Below are positions 43,011 through 51,344 of a DNA stretch of 64,000 bases, in pieces (position 1 is the stretch's first letter; every line of letters begins with the position of its first letter). This stretch comes from Novisyntrophococcus fermenticellae (GTDB lineage Bacteria > Bacillota > Clostridia > Lachnospirales > Lachnospiraceae). The DNA is taken from contig NZ_CP076458.1 in assembly GCF_018866245.1 (NCBI RefSeq), positions 2,790,001 through 2,854,000 on the forward strand, written 5' to 3'. Under the pieces are notes generated by a model. It ran no database searches and was not told the DNA's origin. It was given only the letters and a program-made list of their open reading frames with translations. The position numbers were made by a program, and so were the translations under genes.

Positions 43011-43691
43011 ATGACTCAGACAGAAGATTCGATATATCAACACCTGAAGAAAGGTTATCCTTTCTGGAAACATCTTAATACCAAGGAGCAGGATTATCTC
43101 ACCTCCTGTTCTGCGATATTGGATTATCATAAAAATGACTTCATCTACAGCCGCAGTGATGATTGCCTTGGAATCTTTTTGGTTCTGAAAGGTCAGCTCC
43201 GCATCTATATTCAGTCAGAAGAAAGCAGAGAAATCACTTTGTTCCGTCTGAATGCCGGGGAAGTCTGCACTTTATCAGCCTCCTGCCTGCTTCAGGAGAT
43301 TACCTTTGATATACAAATCGAGGCTGAACAGGACAGTAGAATCCTGCTGACGAATATTGCCTGCTTCCAGCGGTTAATTGAGCGAAATATTTATGTGGAA
43401 AATTATGTTTACAGGCAAACCACAGAGCGGTTCTCCGATGTGATGTGGGCACTCAGTCAGATTTTATTTTCGAGCTTCGACAAACGTCTGGCCGCTTATC
43501 TGGAAGATGAAAGGATACGGATAGGTTCCAGTGTTTTAAAAACGACCCATGAGCAAATTGCCCGAAACCTGGGAAGTGCCAGAGAAGTAGTTTCCCGTAT
43601 GCTGAAATATTTTGAAAAAGAAGGGATTGTATCCCTTTCCAGAGGGGCCGTTACGATTCTCAACCCTAAAAAGCTGCAGGCTTATCTCTAG
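43011..43691 (+). CDS. Crp/Fnr-family transcription regulator
   Basis: A 226-residue regulator: cyclic-nucleotide-binding-like domain (LGIFLVLKGQLRIYIQSEES, FRLNAGEVCTLSASCLLQE) and a winged helix (TTHEQIARNLGSAREVVSRM, KEGIVSLSRGAVTILNPKKL). ATG 43011 is chosen for GGGGAGG 5 bases upstream. Cysteines at the effector domain (VCTLSASCLLQ) are typical of this clostridial Crp/Fnr group, whose signal is not known. It ends with an 11-bp hairpin at 43691-43724. Confidence 0.85.
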   Translation: MTQTEDSIYQHLKKGYPFWKHLNTKEQDYLTSCSAILDYHKNDFIYSRSDDCLGIFLVLKGQLRIYIQSEESREITLFRLNAGEVCTLSASCLLQEITFDIQIEAEQDSRILLTNIACFQRLIERNIYVENYVYRQTTERFSDVMWALSQILFSSFDKRLAAYLEDERIRIGSSVLKTTHEQIARNLGSAREVVSRMLKYFEKEGIVSLSRGAVTILNPKKLQAYL

Positions 43692-43726
43692 GGCGTGATT
43701 GGAGATGATTTTTCAATCACGCTCTT
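43691..43726 (+). terminator. Terminator of the Crp/Fnr gene
   Basis: GGGCGTGATTG (43691-43701) pairs with CAATCACGCTC (43714-43724), then TTGTG. The tail is short. Confidence 0.6.
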
Positions 43727-43784
43727 GTGTACCGTACCATTGGCTTTCGGCCAAAAACGCTGTACTGAAAGCAGGCCACGCATA

Positions 43785-44480
43785 TTAATTCCGTATGATC
43801 TGATGTGCCCAGCGGTATCCAAAGCCCTTAATCGTTTCAATATAGGAGATACCATTATAGCTTCCAAGCTTCTTTCTGATTCTGCTGATATGTACGTTCA
43901 AAGTACCCTCTTCCACAAAATTTTCTCTGGAATCCCATATCTTTTCCAACATTACTTTTCTGGTCACAATCCTGCCGCCATACTCCAGAAGCAGTTCACA
44001 CACCGTATATTCCCGTATGCTCAGATCCAACAGTTCTTCAAGCTTATAGATATGATGCTGATTCAGCTCGATTTTCAAATCACCGGAGAATACTGTACCG
44101 GGGACTTCAACCTCTTTCCACAAAATCCTTCGAAATTGCGCTTCAATCCTGGCCAGCAATTCTGTAATCTGAAAAGGCTTTGTCACGTAATCGTCTGCTC
44201 CTGCCATAAGTCCTTCCACAATTTCTTCCGTACCGGAGCAAGCTGTCAGCATAATAACCGCTCCCTGATAAAAGGCTCTGATCTTCCGGCACAAATCATA
44301 TCCATTCCCATCCGGCAGCCGTATATCGAGTAAGCATAAATCTATGGGCCTGCTTCTCAACTGAATTAAGGCATCCTTTACTAAATGTGCCATATATACC
44401 TCGTAGCCATAACTGCTTACTATATCCTTTATACCAAATGCCAGCTCCCTGTTATCTTCAACAATTAATATCGTTTTCAT
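43785..44480 (-). CDS. OmpR-family response regulator, no adjacent kinase
   Basis: A receiver (ILIVEDNRELAFG, LCLLDIRLPDGNG, MLTACSG, YVTKPFQ) plus winged-helix DNA-binding domain (LSIREYTVCELLLEYGGRIV, LNVHISRIRKKLG, YIETIKGFGYRW). ATG 44480 is chosen because GGGGG lies 6 bases upstream; ATGs at 44486 and 44495 are in frame. The nearest kinase (49889-51151) is 5 kb away and has no regulator beside it, so these two may be partners. Its leader is the palindromic repeat cluster at 44511-44662. Confidence 0.9.
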   Translation of the reverse strand: MKTILIVEDNRELAFGIKDIVSSYGYEVYMAHLVKDALIQLRSRPIDLCLLDIRLPDGNGYDLCRKIRAFYQGAVIMLTACSGTEEIVEGLMAGADDYVTKPFQITELLARIEAQFRRILWKEVEVPGTVFSGDLKIELNQHHIYKLEELLDLSIREYTVCELLLEYGGRIVTRKVMLEKIWDSRENFVEEGTLNVHISRIRKKLGSYNGISYIETIKGFGYRWAHQIIRN

Positions 44481-44510
44481 CTCCATCCCCCACAATCCAA
44501 ATGTTATCTC

Positions 44511-44662
44511 TCGGAGCCGCTTGTTTTCCTTCCGATAGGTTACACTTTCGGAACTTACGTTCCTTCGTGTAACAGACTCCTAACCTTCGGTTTTTCGTTA
44601 ACCTATCGGTTGAAAACAAATGTCTCCTTCGGAGCCGCTTGTTTTCCTTCCGATAGGTTACA
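44511..44662. repeat. Nested direct and inverted repeat cluster
   Basis: A 34-base unit beginning TCGGAGCCGCTTGTTTTCCT is present at 44511-44544 and 44629-44662. Between them, 44600-44626 is an inverted, partial copy (AACCTATCGGTTGAAAACAA), so 44600-44659 can fold into a long hairpin. A second hairpin (GTTACAC...GGAAC/GTTCC...GTGTAAC) spans about 44540-44574. No coding pattern is seen. 44663-44860 holds the arcC promoter region (TATAAT at 44801-44806) and nothing else recognised. Confidence 0.75.
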
Positions 44663-44860
44663 TTATACCAAATTTTATCAGATGGTGTTTTCTTTTTGAG
44701 GCTATTCACAATATATTTTAGGGTTTTTATATGGCCGTATTTACTTGCATTTTCATGAATTTTTTACTATACTTGTACTTATTACAGTTTGCAGTTCAGC
44801 TATAATCTTTTTCCCATATATAGTTGAGCAATAAAGGAATATTAAGAGAGGACTTTAGTT

Positions 44861-45790
44861 ATGGAAAAGAAAAAAGTTGTAGTCGCCCTCGGCCACCGTG
44901 CGCTTGGAACCACTCTCCCCGAACAGAAGATTGCCGCAAGAAAATCAGCTAAAGTAATTGCTGACCTCATCCAGACCGGTGCTTCAGTTGTTATCACACA
45001 TAGTAACGCCCCACAGGTGGGTATGATACATACTGCTATGAATGAATTTGCCACTGCACATAAGGAATATACTGCGGCTCCCATGTCTGTATGTTCTGCC
45101 ATGAGTCAGGGATATATCGGATATGACCTGCAAAACGCAATCCGTGCAGAGCTGCTGCGCCGGGGCATCTATCGTCCGGTGGCTACTGTACTGACTCAGG
45201 TGGTTGTGGATCCATACGATGATGCCTTCTATACTCCATCTAAAGTAATCGGACGTATCCTTTCGAAAGAAGAGGCAGAAGCAGAGGAAGAGAAGGGCAA
45301 CTATGTCACTAAGGTGGATGGCGGATATCGCCGTATCGTAGCTGCTCCAAAGCCGCAGGATATCATCGAAATAGATGTAATCCGCACGCTCGTAGAGGCT
45401 GACCAGATTGTCGTCGCTGCCGGAGGCGGCGGTATTCCTGTAATGGTACAAGAGGAAGAACTCCGCGGCGCCAGCGCAGTGATTGAAAAGGACTTAATCA
45501 GTGAAAAACTGGCGGAATTGCTTCACGCAGATGACCTGTTGATTCTGACCAGCGTTGAACATGTTTCCATTGGATATAACACACCGGAGGCCGTTCCGTT
45601 AGGTAAAATCACTGTTTCCAATGCAAGGAAGTACATGGCTGAAAGACAATTTGAACCCGGCTCCATGCTCCCCAAAATAGAGGCCTCTGTGGCCTTTCTG
45701 GAAAAGGGCGGAAAACGTGCCGTCATTACATCCATTGATAAAGCAATGGATGGATACCTGGAAAAAACAGGAACTATTATTGAAAAATGA
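44861..45790 (+). CDS. arcC: Carbamate kinase
   Basis: Makes ATP from carbamoyl phosphate and ADP, or the reverse. The 309-residue protein has the amino-acid-kinase fold with family motifs VVALGHRALG, VVITHSNAPQVG, PMSVCSAMSQGYIGYDLQ, VVAAGGGGIPV and a C-terminal GSMLPKIEASVAFLEKG. Length is normal. No arginine deiminase or ornithine carbamoyltransferase gene is next to it, so the source of carbamoyl phosphate is elsewhere. GAGAGG lies 8 bases before the ATG; a terminator follows. Confidence 0.95.
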   Translation: MEKKKVVVALGHRALGTTLPEQKIAARKSAKVIADLIQTGASVVITHSNAPQVGMIHTAMNEFATAHKEYTAAPMSVCSAMSQGYIGYDLQNAIRAELLRRGIYRPVATVLTQVVVDPYDDAFYTPSKVIGRILSKEEAEAEEEKGNYVTKVDGGYRRIVAAPKPQDIIEIDVIRTLVEADQIVVAAGGGGIPVMVQEEELRGASAVIEKDLISEKLAELLHADDLLILTSVEHVSIGYNTPEAVPLGKITVSNARKYMAERQFEPGSMLPKIEASVAFLEKGGKRAVITSIDKAMDGYLEKTGTIIEK

Positions 45791-45792
45791 CA

Positions 45793-45838
45793 TACAGAAA
45801 ACCTGCCACTGGCAGCTTTCCTTGCATACTTTGGTATA
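45793..45838. repeat. 46-bp repeat, copy 1
   Basis: From TACAGAAAACCTGCCACTGG to TTGGTATA. An identical 46-base copy is at 61470-61515. It contains the inverted repeat CTGCCA-C-TGGCAG with GAAA/TTTC extensions. Confidence 0.85.
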
Positions 45839-45840
45839 AC

Positions 45841-45876
45841 AAAAGAGTCCGTAAAATGCGGGCTCTTTTATCTTTT
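45841..45876 (+). terminator. arcC terminator
   Basis: AAAAGAGTCCG (45841-45851) pairs with CGGGCTCTTTT (45859-45869), then ATCTTTT. Confidence 0.9.
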
Positions 45877-45921
45877 ATCTTATATTTTCACAAAGTTTCC
45901 ACACGCACTGACTCTTTTTTA

Positions 45922-46305
45922 TCAGTTGAATCTTCGCTTTGATTCACGGAGTGCACAATCCACCTGTTCAAAAAATGTTTCCTTGTTTACCGGGCGCTGA
46001 ACAAAGGAGCACACACCCATACTTTTTAAAATTTCCTGTAGCTCACCGCTTCTGGAAGACTCATCAGCAATCGCAATTGCCGCATGATATGCCTGTAATT
46101 GCAGACTTTGCAAAAATCCGAAATTACCATTTTCCAAGGTTGCTTTGACCAGGTCGATAATAATAAGGTCAAAGCTCATACTTGGCAATTGTCCAAAAAT
46201 ATCGGAACTACACACAGTTGTCTTAATCCCGTCTTCATCATACTGCTTATATGTATTCATAGCCCCGCCTATGCGGGCACTGTCCCTTACTATCAGTAAC
46301 TCCAT
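45922..46305 (-). CDS. Receiver-like (CheY-fold) stand-alone protein
   Basis: A 127-residue protein with a degenerate receiver layout: LLIVRDSARIGGAMN in place of the acidic pair, DLIIIDLVKATLENG with a possible phosphorylated aspartate, AAIAIADESS and a late FVQRPVNKETF where the conserved lysine is replaced by arginine. Phosphorylation is therefore doubtful. AAAGGAGAGG precedes the ATG. It is downstream of the secreted small protein and close to the FtsX/kinase module, so a role in that signalling path is possible. Confidence 0.65.
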   Translation of the reverse strand: MELLIVRDSARIGGAMNTYKQYDEDGIKTTVCSSDIFGQLPSMSFDLIIIDLVKATLENGNFGFLQSLQLQAYHAAIAIADESSRSGELQEILKSMGVCSFVQRPVNKETFFEQVDCALRESKRRFN

Positions 46306-46380
46306 GACTCCCCTCTCCTTTTACATGAATCTTTCACATTTTTATTCCCGTTCACAATTCAAGCTTCGCCAAGTTTAAAT

Positions 46381-46710
46381 TCAGATAGCCGCCGATACAT
46401 ATCCGGCAAATGTAGCCTCTACATAACCAATGCAATTTATTATCTCGACTACAGGCAGGTATCCTTTCATAGTTGTGCTATAGTCATGGTCGTAATAGGA
46501 ATAAAAGTAAGTTTTGGGAACAAATGCAAGCATAGCATATGTAACTGTAACACTAACATACTTTTTTACAACCATGTAAGGAGTAATGCTAACTTCCTGC
46601 TCCACACCACTGTTGCCCTCCAGCGTATATTGTTCTCCAGCCGCATGGGCACTCACAGGCATTAATAGGTTGCTCAGAACTAACAATGTCGCTAATAACC
46701 TTTTTTTCAT
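46381..46710 (-). CDS. Small secreted protein with signal peptide
   Basis: A 109-residue protein with a classic signal peptide (MKKRLLATLLVLSNLLMPVS, cleavage after AHA), then a mature part of about 85 residues rich in tyrosine and valine (VSITPYMVVKKYVSVTVTYA, FVPKTYFYSYYDHDYSTTMK). GAGGAG precedes the ATG. It lies 67 bases downstream of the FtsX-like permease and may be its substrate or an accessory sensor. The family is not recognised. Confidence 0.65.
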   Translation of the reverse strand: MKKRLLATLLVLSNLLMPVSAHAAGEQYTLEGNSGVEQEVSITPYMVVKKYVSVTVTYAMLAFVPKTYFYSYYDHDYSTTMKGYLPVVEIINCIGYVEATFAGYVSAAI

Positions 46711-46777
46711 CTCAAAATCTCCTCTTTAGTATTTTATTTTATTATAACAGCCTAACCTTAAATCTATATTACAATTC

Positions 46778-49222
46778 TTATGTTTCTATTGATTTTTTTC
46801 CAAAAGCCATGGTAAAAAGACAGGTTACGACCAAAAAGAGTAGAAAGATATATCCCCAACTTTTTAAGGGCATCCAATTCCAGACATATAGAATTCCCAA
46901 TTTTACTCTGTCATTCAGATTTATACTGTGTTCAAACTGGTGCTTTGTATTATAAAAAATAACTTTTATAAAGAAAGCAGCGATTCCACCTATAATTCCT
47001 CCCAGAAGAGAGGAACATAAAGAAACTTTACATCTGCATAAATAATATCTTTGGGAATTCATGCCCAAAGAAGATAAGATGCCTACTTCTTTTCTTTTAA
47101 ATCCTTGTGTTATTTTTTTGCTACAGTAAATAATGGATATCATTGCAATACATAGTATATCAGCCAAAATCCATATACTAATTTCTTTAATATAATCAGA
47201 GTTATAACGGCTCTTAATTTCCAAGTCATTAAACGGCTTATTCCCGAGCTGCTTCATCTCCTCCATTGTTTGGGAATAATTAATATGTTTTGATACAAAA
47301 GCATCCAAATATCCAAAAGACTCCTTTGTTTTTGAGTCCAGGCTTTCGCATAACCCATAGCTTCCTATAACTGATAGCGGTCTGGGGATGTTTCTTCTAT
47401 CCTCCCTTTTATTAAAATTATATAGAATTCCCCCAACTTCCACTTCGTTTATTTCTTCTCCTTCTATCCTGAGCTTATCACCGGCCTTTAAAGTATTTTC
47501 ATGATACCTGCCTTTTTCGTTTGTATAAAAATACTCCCCGGATTTCAAATCAAAATCGGGCACATAGACCAGTACCATCTCACCTTTATCAAACTTTTCT
47601 TTATTAAAATAATTATTCTTTATCCCTTTTGTGTAATAGTGATATGCTTCACTATCCGGTTCAATTCCAACAACAAATACCTGAGGTTCTGACACCCCTG
47701 CAAACTGCTGCCAATAATGTTCTTGCAGTTCCTTCACATATTTGCTTCTCTCTATTCCTTCCCAACTGGCGTAAAGATAATTATTACTTTTAAATGCTTC
47801 TACCTTATCTATTCCATATACTTTTTTTACCTGTTCGTAGATATTATCACTTACACTGTCTGATAAAGGATAGTAGCTGTACAATATACTCCATCGAAAG
47901 TCAGGATTTTGCTGTTCAACCGCACTTAATAAAGCCTTTTTTTCATCCACCTGGAGAATACTGAAAAAAAGAACAAATAAAATCAAAAACGAATATTTCC
48001 AATTCCATTCTGTCTGGCCAAGCATTCTGTCCACATATGATTTTTTTACCTTTCTCCTTTTTCTCCGCAGTTCCTTTTTGTTTCTGGAAATACCCTTTGC
48101 CTGTATGAAAATACCCAATGCATCAGATGCCAAGAGTCCAAGCAGTACAGCCATTTCACTGAGCAGTAACCCCCCGGCGGGAATTTCCACCTGTATAGTG
48201 TCATTTCCCAAATAGGTCACCCCACTATACACGATACCGGTCACAATAATTCCAATCAGGGTTCCAACACACAAGGCAATCACATTTGCAATAACAATTT
48301 CCTTAAACAACAAAACGTTAATTGCCCTCATGTGCTTCCCGAGTTTATGGAATATCTTCCATGTGTCTCTTTGTTCGTTCATATAATTCATAAATAAGAT
48401 ACAAGACACAAGCATAAAGCTCAGAAGACTTCCGCCAAACACAAGCCCCCTTTGGAGCAGCTTTATGGTTAATTGATGACCGGATTCTTTTCCGAGTTCA
48501 TAATAGGTATAATTATTGGTCAGTACAATGGCAGAATTCCCTTTTACTTGTAAAATTTCTTTATTCGTATTCAGGTATTTCTTTTTTAGTCTGTAAATAA
48601 AGTTTCCTGTGCCTTCATACCCGGCCACATCATCTTCATGATTTATAAAAAAGGACACATAATCTCTTTTATCCGGAGTTGTGCCTTTCAGTTTTGTAGA
48701 ATAGTCCTGAACAATACCGACCAGCTTATACTTATAGTTTACAATCTCAGAGCCTTTCTCTGAAGTTACTCTGATTGGAAGATATATAGCATCCCCCAAT
48801 CCAGCCGTGATATCTCTGGCCTTGAGAGATAAGCGCTCAATGGCAATCTCCCCCTCTTTCTCGGGAAACCTTCCTTCCAGAATGCTTATATTCTCCATAT
48901 CTCTGGTTTTTAAATCCGCTGTTCCTATCTTACCTAAATCCTTATTCTCCTTGTCCAAGACCATCCCATATGTATAGCTGATTCCAAATTTCTCTACTGT
49001 AGCATGATTTTTCAATCCGTTCACAGTATCCGTGTCCGCGTCTATCACTGCAACATGCCAGTTTCCATATTGTTTTTCTCTGTCAGCTTCCTCCGTTCGG
49101 TCGAAACAGGCAAAAGCAATTCTTAAGACTGCAATCAGGAAATAGGCAAGTATCATAACGCTTATCAAAAGATACCATGATTTTTTTCTTCTTTTGAAAA
49201 TCAATTTCATGAGTTTATTCAT
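46778..49222 (-). CDS. FtsX-like ABC transporter permease
   Basis: An 814-residue membrane protein with a first membrane helix near residues 14-36, a large extracellular region, a core of three helices around 260-370, another helix near 415, a second large extracellular region and three C-terminal helices. This is the two-FtsX-domain arrangement of MacB/BceB-like mechanotransmission permeases. It overlaps the ATPase gene by 4 bases. Such systems remove or sense antimicrobial peptides or lipids; the substrate is not visible. Confidence 0.85.
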   Translation of the reverse strand: MNKLMKLIFKRRKKSWYLLISVMILAYFLIAVLRIAFACFDRTEEADREKQYGNWHVAVIDADTDTVNGLKNHATVEKFGISYTYGMVLDKENKDLGKIGTADLKTRDMENISILEGRFPEKEGEIAIERLSLKARDITAGLGDAIYLPIRVTSEKGSEIVNYKYKLVGIVQDYSTKLKGTTPDKRDYVSFFINHEDDVAGYEGTGNFIYRLKKKYLNTNKEILQVKGNSAIVLTNNYTYYELGKESGHQLTIKLLQRGLVFGGSLLSFMLVSCILFMNYMNEQRDTWKIFHKLGKHMRAINVLLFKEIVIANVIALCVGTLIGIIVTGIVYSGVTYLGNDTIQVEIPAGGLLLSEMAVLLGLLASDALGIFIQAKGISRNKKELRRKRRKVKKSYVDRMLGQTEWNWKYSFLILFVLFFSILQVDEKKALLSAVEQQNPDFRWSILYSYYPLSDSVSDNIYEQVKKVYGIDKVEAFKSNNYLYASWEGIERSKYVKELQEHYWQQFAGVSEPQVFVVGIEPDSEAYHYYTKGIKNNYFNKEKFDKGEMVLVYVPDFDLKSGEYFYTNEKGRYHENTLKAGDKLRIEGEEINEVEVGGILYNFNKREDRRNIPRPLSVIGSYGLCESLDSKTKESFGYLDAFVSKHINYSQTMEEMKQLGNKPFNDLEIKSRYNSDYIKEISIWILADILCIAMISIIYCSKKITQGFKRKEVGILSSLGMNSQRYYLCRCKVSLCSSLLGGIIGGIAAFFIKVIFYNTKHQFEHSINLNDRVKLGILYVWNWMPLKSWGYIFLLFLVVTCLFTMAFGKKSIET

Positions 49223-49911
49223 AGGTTTTCAATACCCTTATCGTAGTCTTCCACAATCCTTCCATCCTGCATTTTCAATATCCTGTAGGCACTCTGCAAT
49301 AATTCCAGATTATGTGTGACCATCAGAATTGTCTGCTGATATCGTACATTACAGTAATTTAAGAGTTCCATAATCTCTTCGCCGGTTCTCATATCCAGAT
49401 TTCCGGTGGGTTCATCCGCAAAAATAATGGCCGGTCGTGTGGCAAGAGCCCTTACAATTGCCATACATTGCTGTTCACCGCCTGATAGTTCTTCCGGAAA
49501 ACGGTCTTTTTTATCATAGAGATATGTGACCTTTAAAAGCTCGTCAATATATTCCATATCCGGAGTCCGGTCATCCAGGTAAAAAGGAACGCATACATTT
49601 TCCATCAGATTAAATTCTGGAATCAACTCAAAATTCTGGAAGACAAAGCCTACCTTTCTTCTCCTCATCGTACAGCGATTTTTCTCCTTCATCTTCGTAA
49701 TATCATCTCCGTCCAGAATCACACGCCCTTCCTCCGGCTTCAATAGGCCCGCACATATTTTAAGAAGTGTAGACTTTCCCGAACCACTTCTGCCAATAAT
49801 CGATGTGAAACTGCCTTTTTCTATGTCCAGACTCACCTTATTCACCGCATGTACCTGTGCCCGGTCCTTTCCATATGTCTTCGTAACTTCATTCAACTGT
49901 AAAACTTTCAC
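49219..49911 (-). CDS. ABC transporter ATP-binding protein (MacB/LolD type)
   Basis: A 230-residue ATPase: Walker [11 protein letters not shown]-loop [11 protein letters not shown], signature LSGGEQQ, Walker [14 protein letters not shown]-loop VTHN. The PTGNLD form is typical of the LolD/MacB/FtsE group that pairs with FtsX-fold permeases. It overlaps the permease (4 bases) and the kinase (23 bases), so all three are translated together. Confidence 0.93.
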   Translation of the reverse strand: MKVLQLNEVTKTYGKDRAQVHAVNKVSLDIEKGSFTSIIGRSGSGKSTLLKICAGLLKPEEGRVILDGDDITKMKEKNRCTMRRRKVGFVFQNFELIPEFNLMENVCVPFYLDDRTPDMEYIDELLKVTYLYDKKDRFPEELSGGEQQCMAIVRALATRPAIIFADEPTGNLDMRTGEEIMELLNYCNVRYQQTILMVTHNLELLQSAYRILKMQDGRIVEDYDKGIENL

Positions 49912-51151
49912 TCAATGCTCCTCCCTCTTCTGTATTCCAATATGTACCTTCTCCATGCAGCCGCGGCAGATAGACAGAAAAAGTAACTCCTCCTTCTCTG
50001 TTGTTTTTCACGCTGATTTTACCGAAATGCGCTTCTGTCACCTGCTTCGCAATCGCCAGGCCGAGACCGCTGCTGCTGTCATTCTGGCGGTAGCTGGATG
50101 TAAACCGGTCAAAGATATGTTCAATATTTTCTTCTTCAATCCCCCTCCCATGATCTGTCACTGCAATGTTTAAACCAAAACGCCCGATCTGATATATAAT
50201 ACCGACGGCCTCTCCCCGCTCAGAATATTCAATACAGTTTTTTACCAGATTTTCCACTGCTTCCTTCATCCAATAGTCATCATAATAAAACGTAGAACTT
50301 CCTTTTACCTGGCTGTGTAATTCCACCTGCTTTCGTTCATAGATGGCCTCGAACTCCTCTGAAATTTCTTCTGCCAGTTCCCAAATGTCATGGGGACCTA
50401 TCTCCATCTTTCTTTTACCGCAATTCAGCATCCCAACCTTCAGCATCATCGAGATTTGCAGCACCATCTTATCCACCTGCGTAATGGCCTTATCAAGACT
50501 TATCTGAATAAACTCCTTCGCAAAGTTCATCTTTTCCATGTGCATCCGCATAATCGTAAGCGGGGTCTTTAACTGATGTGAAATATCCTCCACAAAGGCA
50601 ATCGTTTTTTTCCTTTCCTGCTCTAATCTTTCTTCCTCCTGTAAGTCCTGCCTCTTATGTTCCTGCAAGGCATAAATCAATTCCCTGGTTTCAGATGGTG
50701 CTATCCTGACTACATTCTGCTCATACTCGATTTTATTTAAATTTGAAATCCATCTGGCTGTGGCCTTTAAAAACTTTTCCCATCCGCGGAAGTATAAGGC
50801 TATACTGCTAAAAATCATGAGTAAGATAACGGCTATTCCCAGAAAGTAGCTGAGAAAGGTTCTTCCAATGGATGTATAAATGAAAGAAACCCCACTTTGC
50901 CCATAACCGGAATTATGTAATATCAAAAGTCCCTGATCATAATTTTGGTCTGAGATATTGCCGGAGAGAAATATATCTATTTTTTCTTTGGGGATTTCGG
51001 ATTCGTCAGACACGACACCCAGCAGACTAATAATCTGATTCGTGTAAGTACTGCGAAGGTGCAGCATTCCGATAACTGATGTGAAAATAAAAAGAAAAGA
51101 TGCTATAACCGATAAAATCAAAATTCTATTACGCCCACTGGTTTTCTTCAT
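49889..51151 (-). CDS. Sensor histidine kinase of the ABC module
   Basis: A 420-residue membrane kinase: two membrane helices (about 9-31 and 95-118) around a short extracellular loop, an H-box EDISHQLKTPLT near 190, N-box NLVKNCIEYSE, and G-boxes DHGRGIEEEN and SGLGLAIAKQ. It is translated with the ATPase and permease. No response regulator is adjacent; the orphan OmpR-type regulator at 43785-44480 is the nearest candidate. GAGGTG lies 5 bases before the ATG. Confidence 0.9.
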   Translation of the reverse strand: MKKTSGRNRILILSVIASFLFIFTSVIGMLHLRSTYTNQIISLLGVVSDESEIPKEKIDIFLSGNISDQNYDQGLLILHNSGYGQSGVSFIYTSIGRTFLSYFLGIAVILLMIFSSIALYFRGWEKFLKATARWISNLNKIEYEQNVVRIAPSETRELIYALQEHKRQDLQEEERLEQERKKTIAFVEDISHQLKTPLTIMRMHMEKMNFAKEFIQISLDKAITQVDKMVLQISMMLKVGMLNCGKRKMEIGPHDIWELAEEISEEFEAIYERKQVELHSQVKGSSTFYYDDYWMKEAVENLVKNCIEYSERGEAVGIIYQIGRFGLNIAVTDHGRGIEEENIEHIFDRFTSSYRQNDSSSGLGLAIAKQVTEAHFGKISVKNNREGGVTFSVYLPRLHGEGTYWNTEEGGALSESFTVE

Positions 51152-51212
51152 CGTACACCTCGAAATTCATCATAATGATGTGACCTTTTGACCCTACTGC
51201 CATCATAATATG

Positions 51213-51221
51213 ATTATAGCA
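51213..51221 (-). promoter_or_regulatory. Extended -10 promoter of the kinase operon
   Basis: TGCTATAAT on the minus strand; the -35 region (TACCAT at 17 bases) is poor, as usual for extended -10 promoters. Confidence 0.45.
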
Positions 51222-51295
51222 AGTATTTCCAGTGTATGGTATACTTCATTTATTATATAACATATGGGTATTGTGAGAATTCCCCAGGACGTACA

Positions 51296-51327
51296 AACTT
51301 CCGGCAGAAAAATATCTGCCGGAAGTT
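51296..51327. terminator. Terminator between glyS and the kinase operon
   Basis: AACTTCCGGCAGA (51296-51308) pairs with TCTGCCGGAAGTT (51315-51327). The plus side is followed by CGTTCTTTTACTTT, the minus side by TGTACG. It lies 18 bases after the glyS stop. Confidence 0.8.
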
Positions 51328-51344
51328 CGTTCTTTTACTTTAAG

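Noticed and set aside
44458..44709. 83-residue minus-strand open frame over the repeat cluster
   Set aside because: It is created by the repeated DNA (the same short peptide pattern occurs twice in different frames) and has no binding site.
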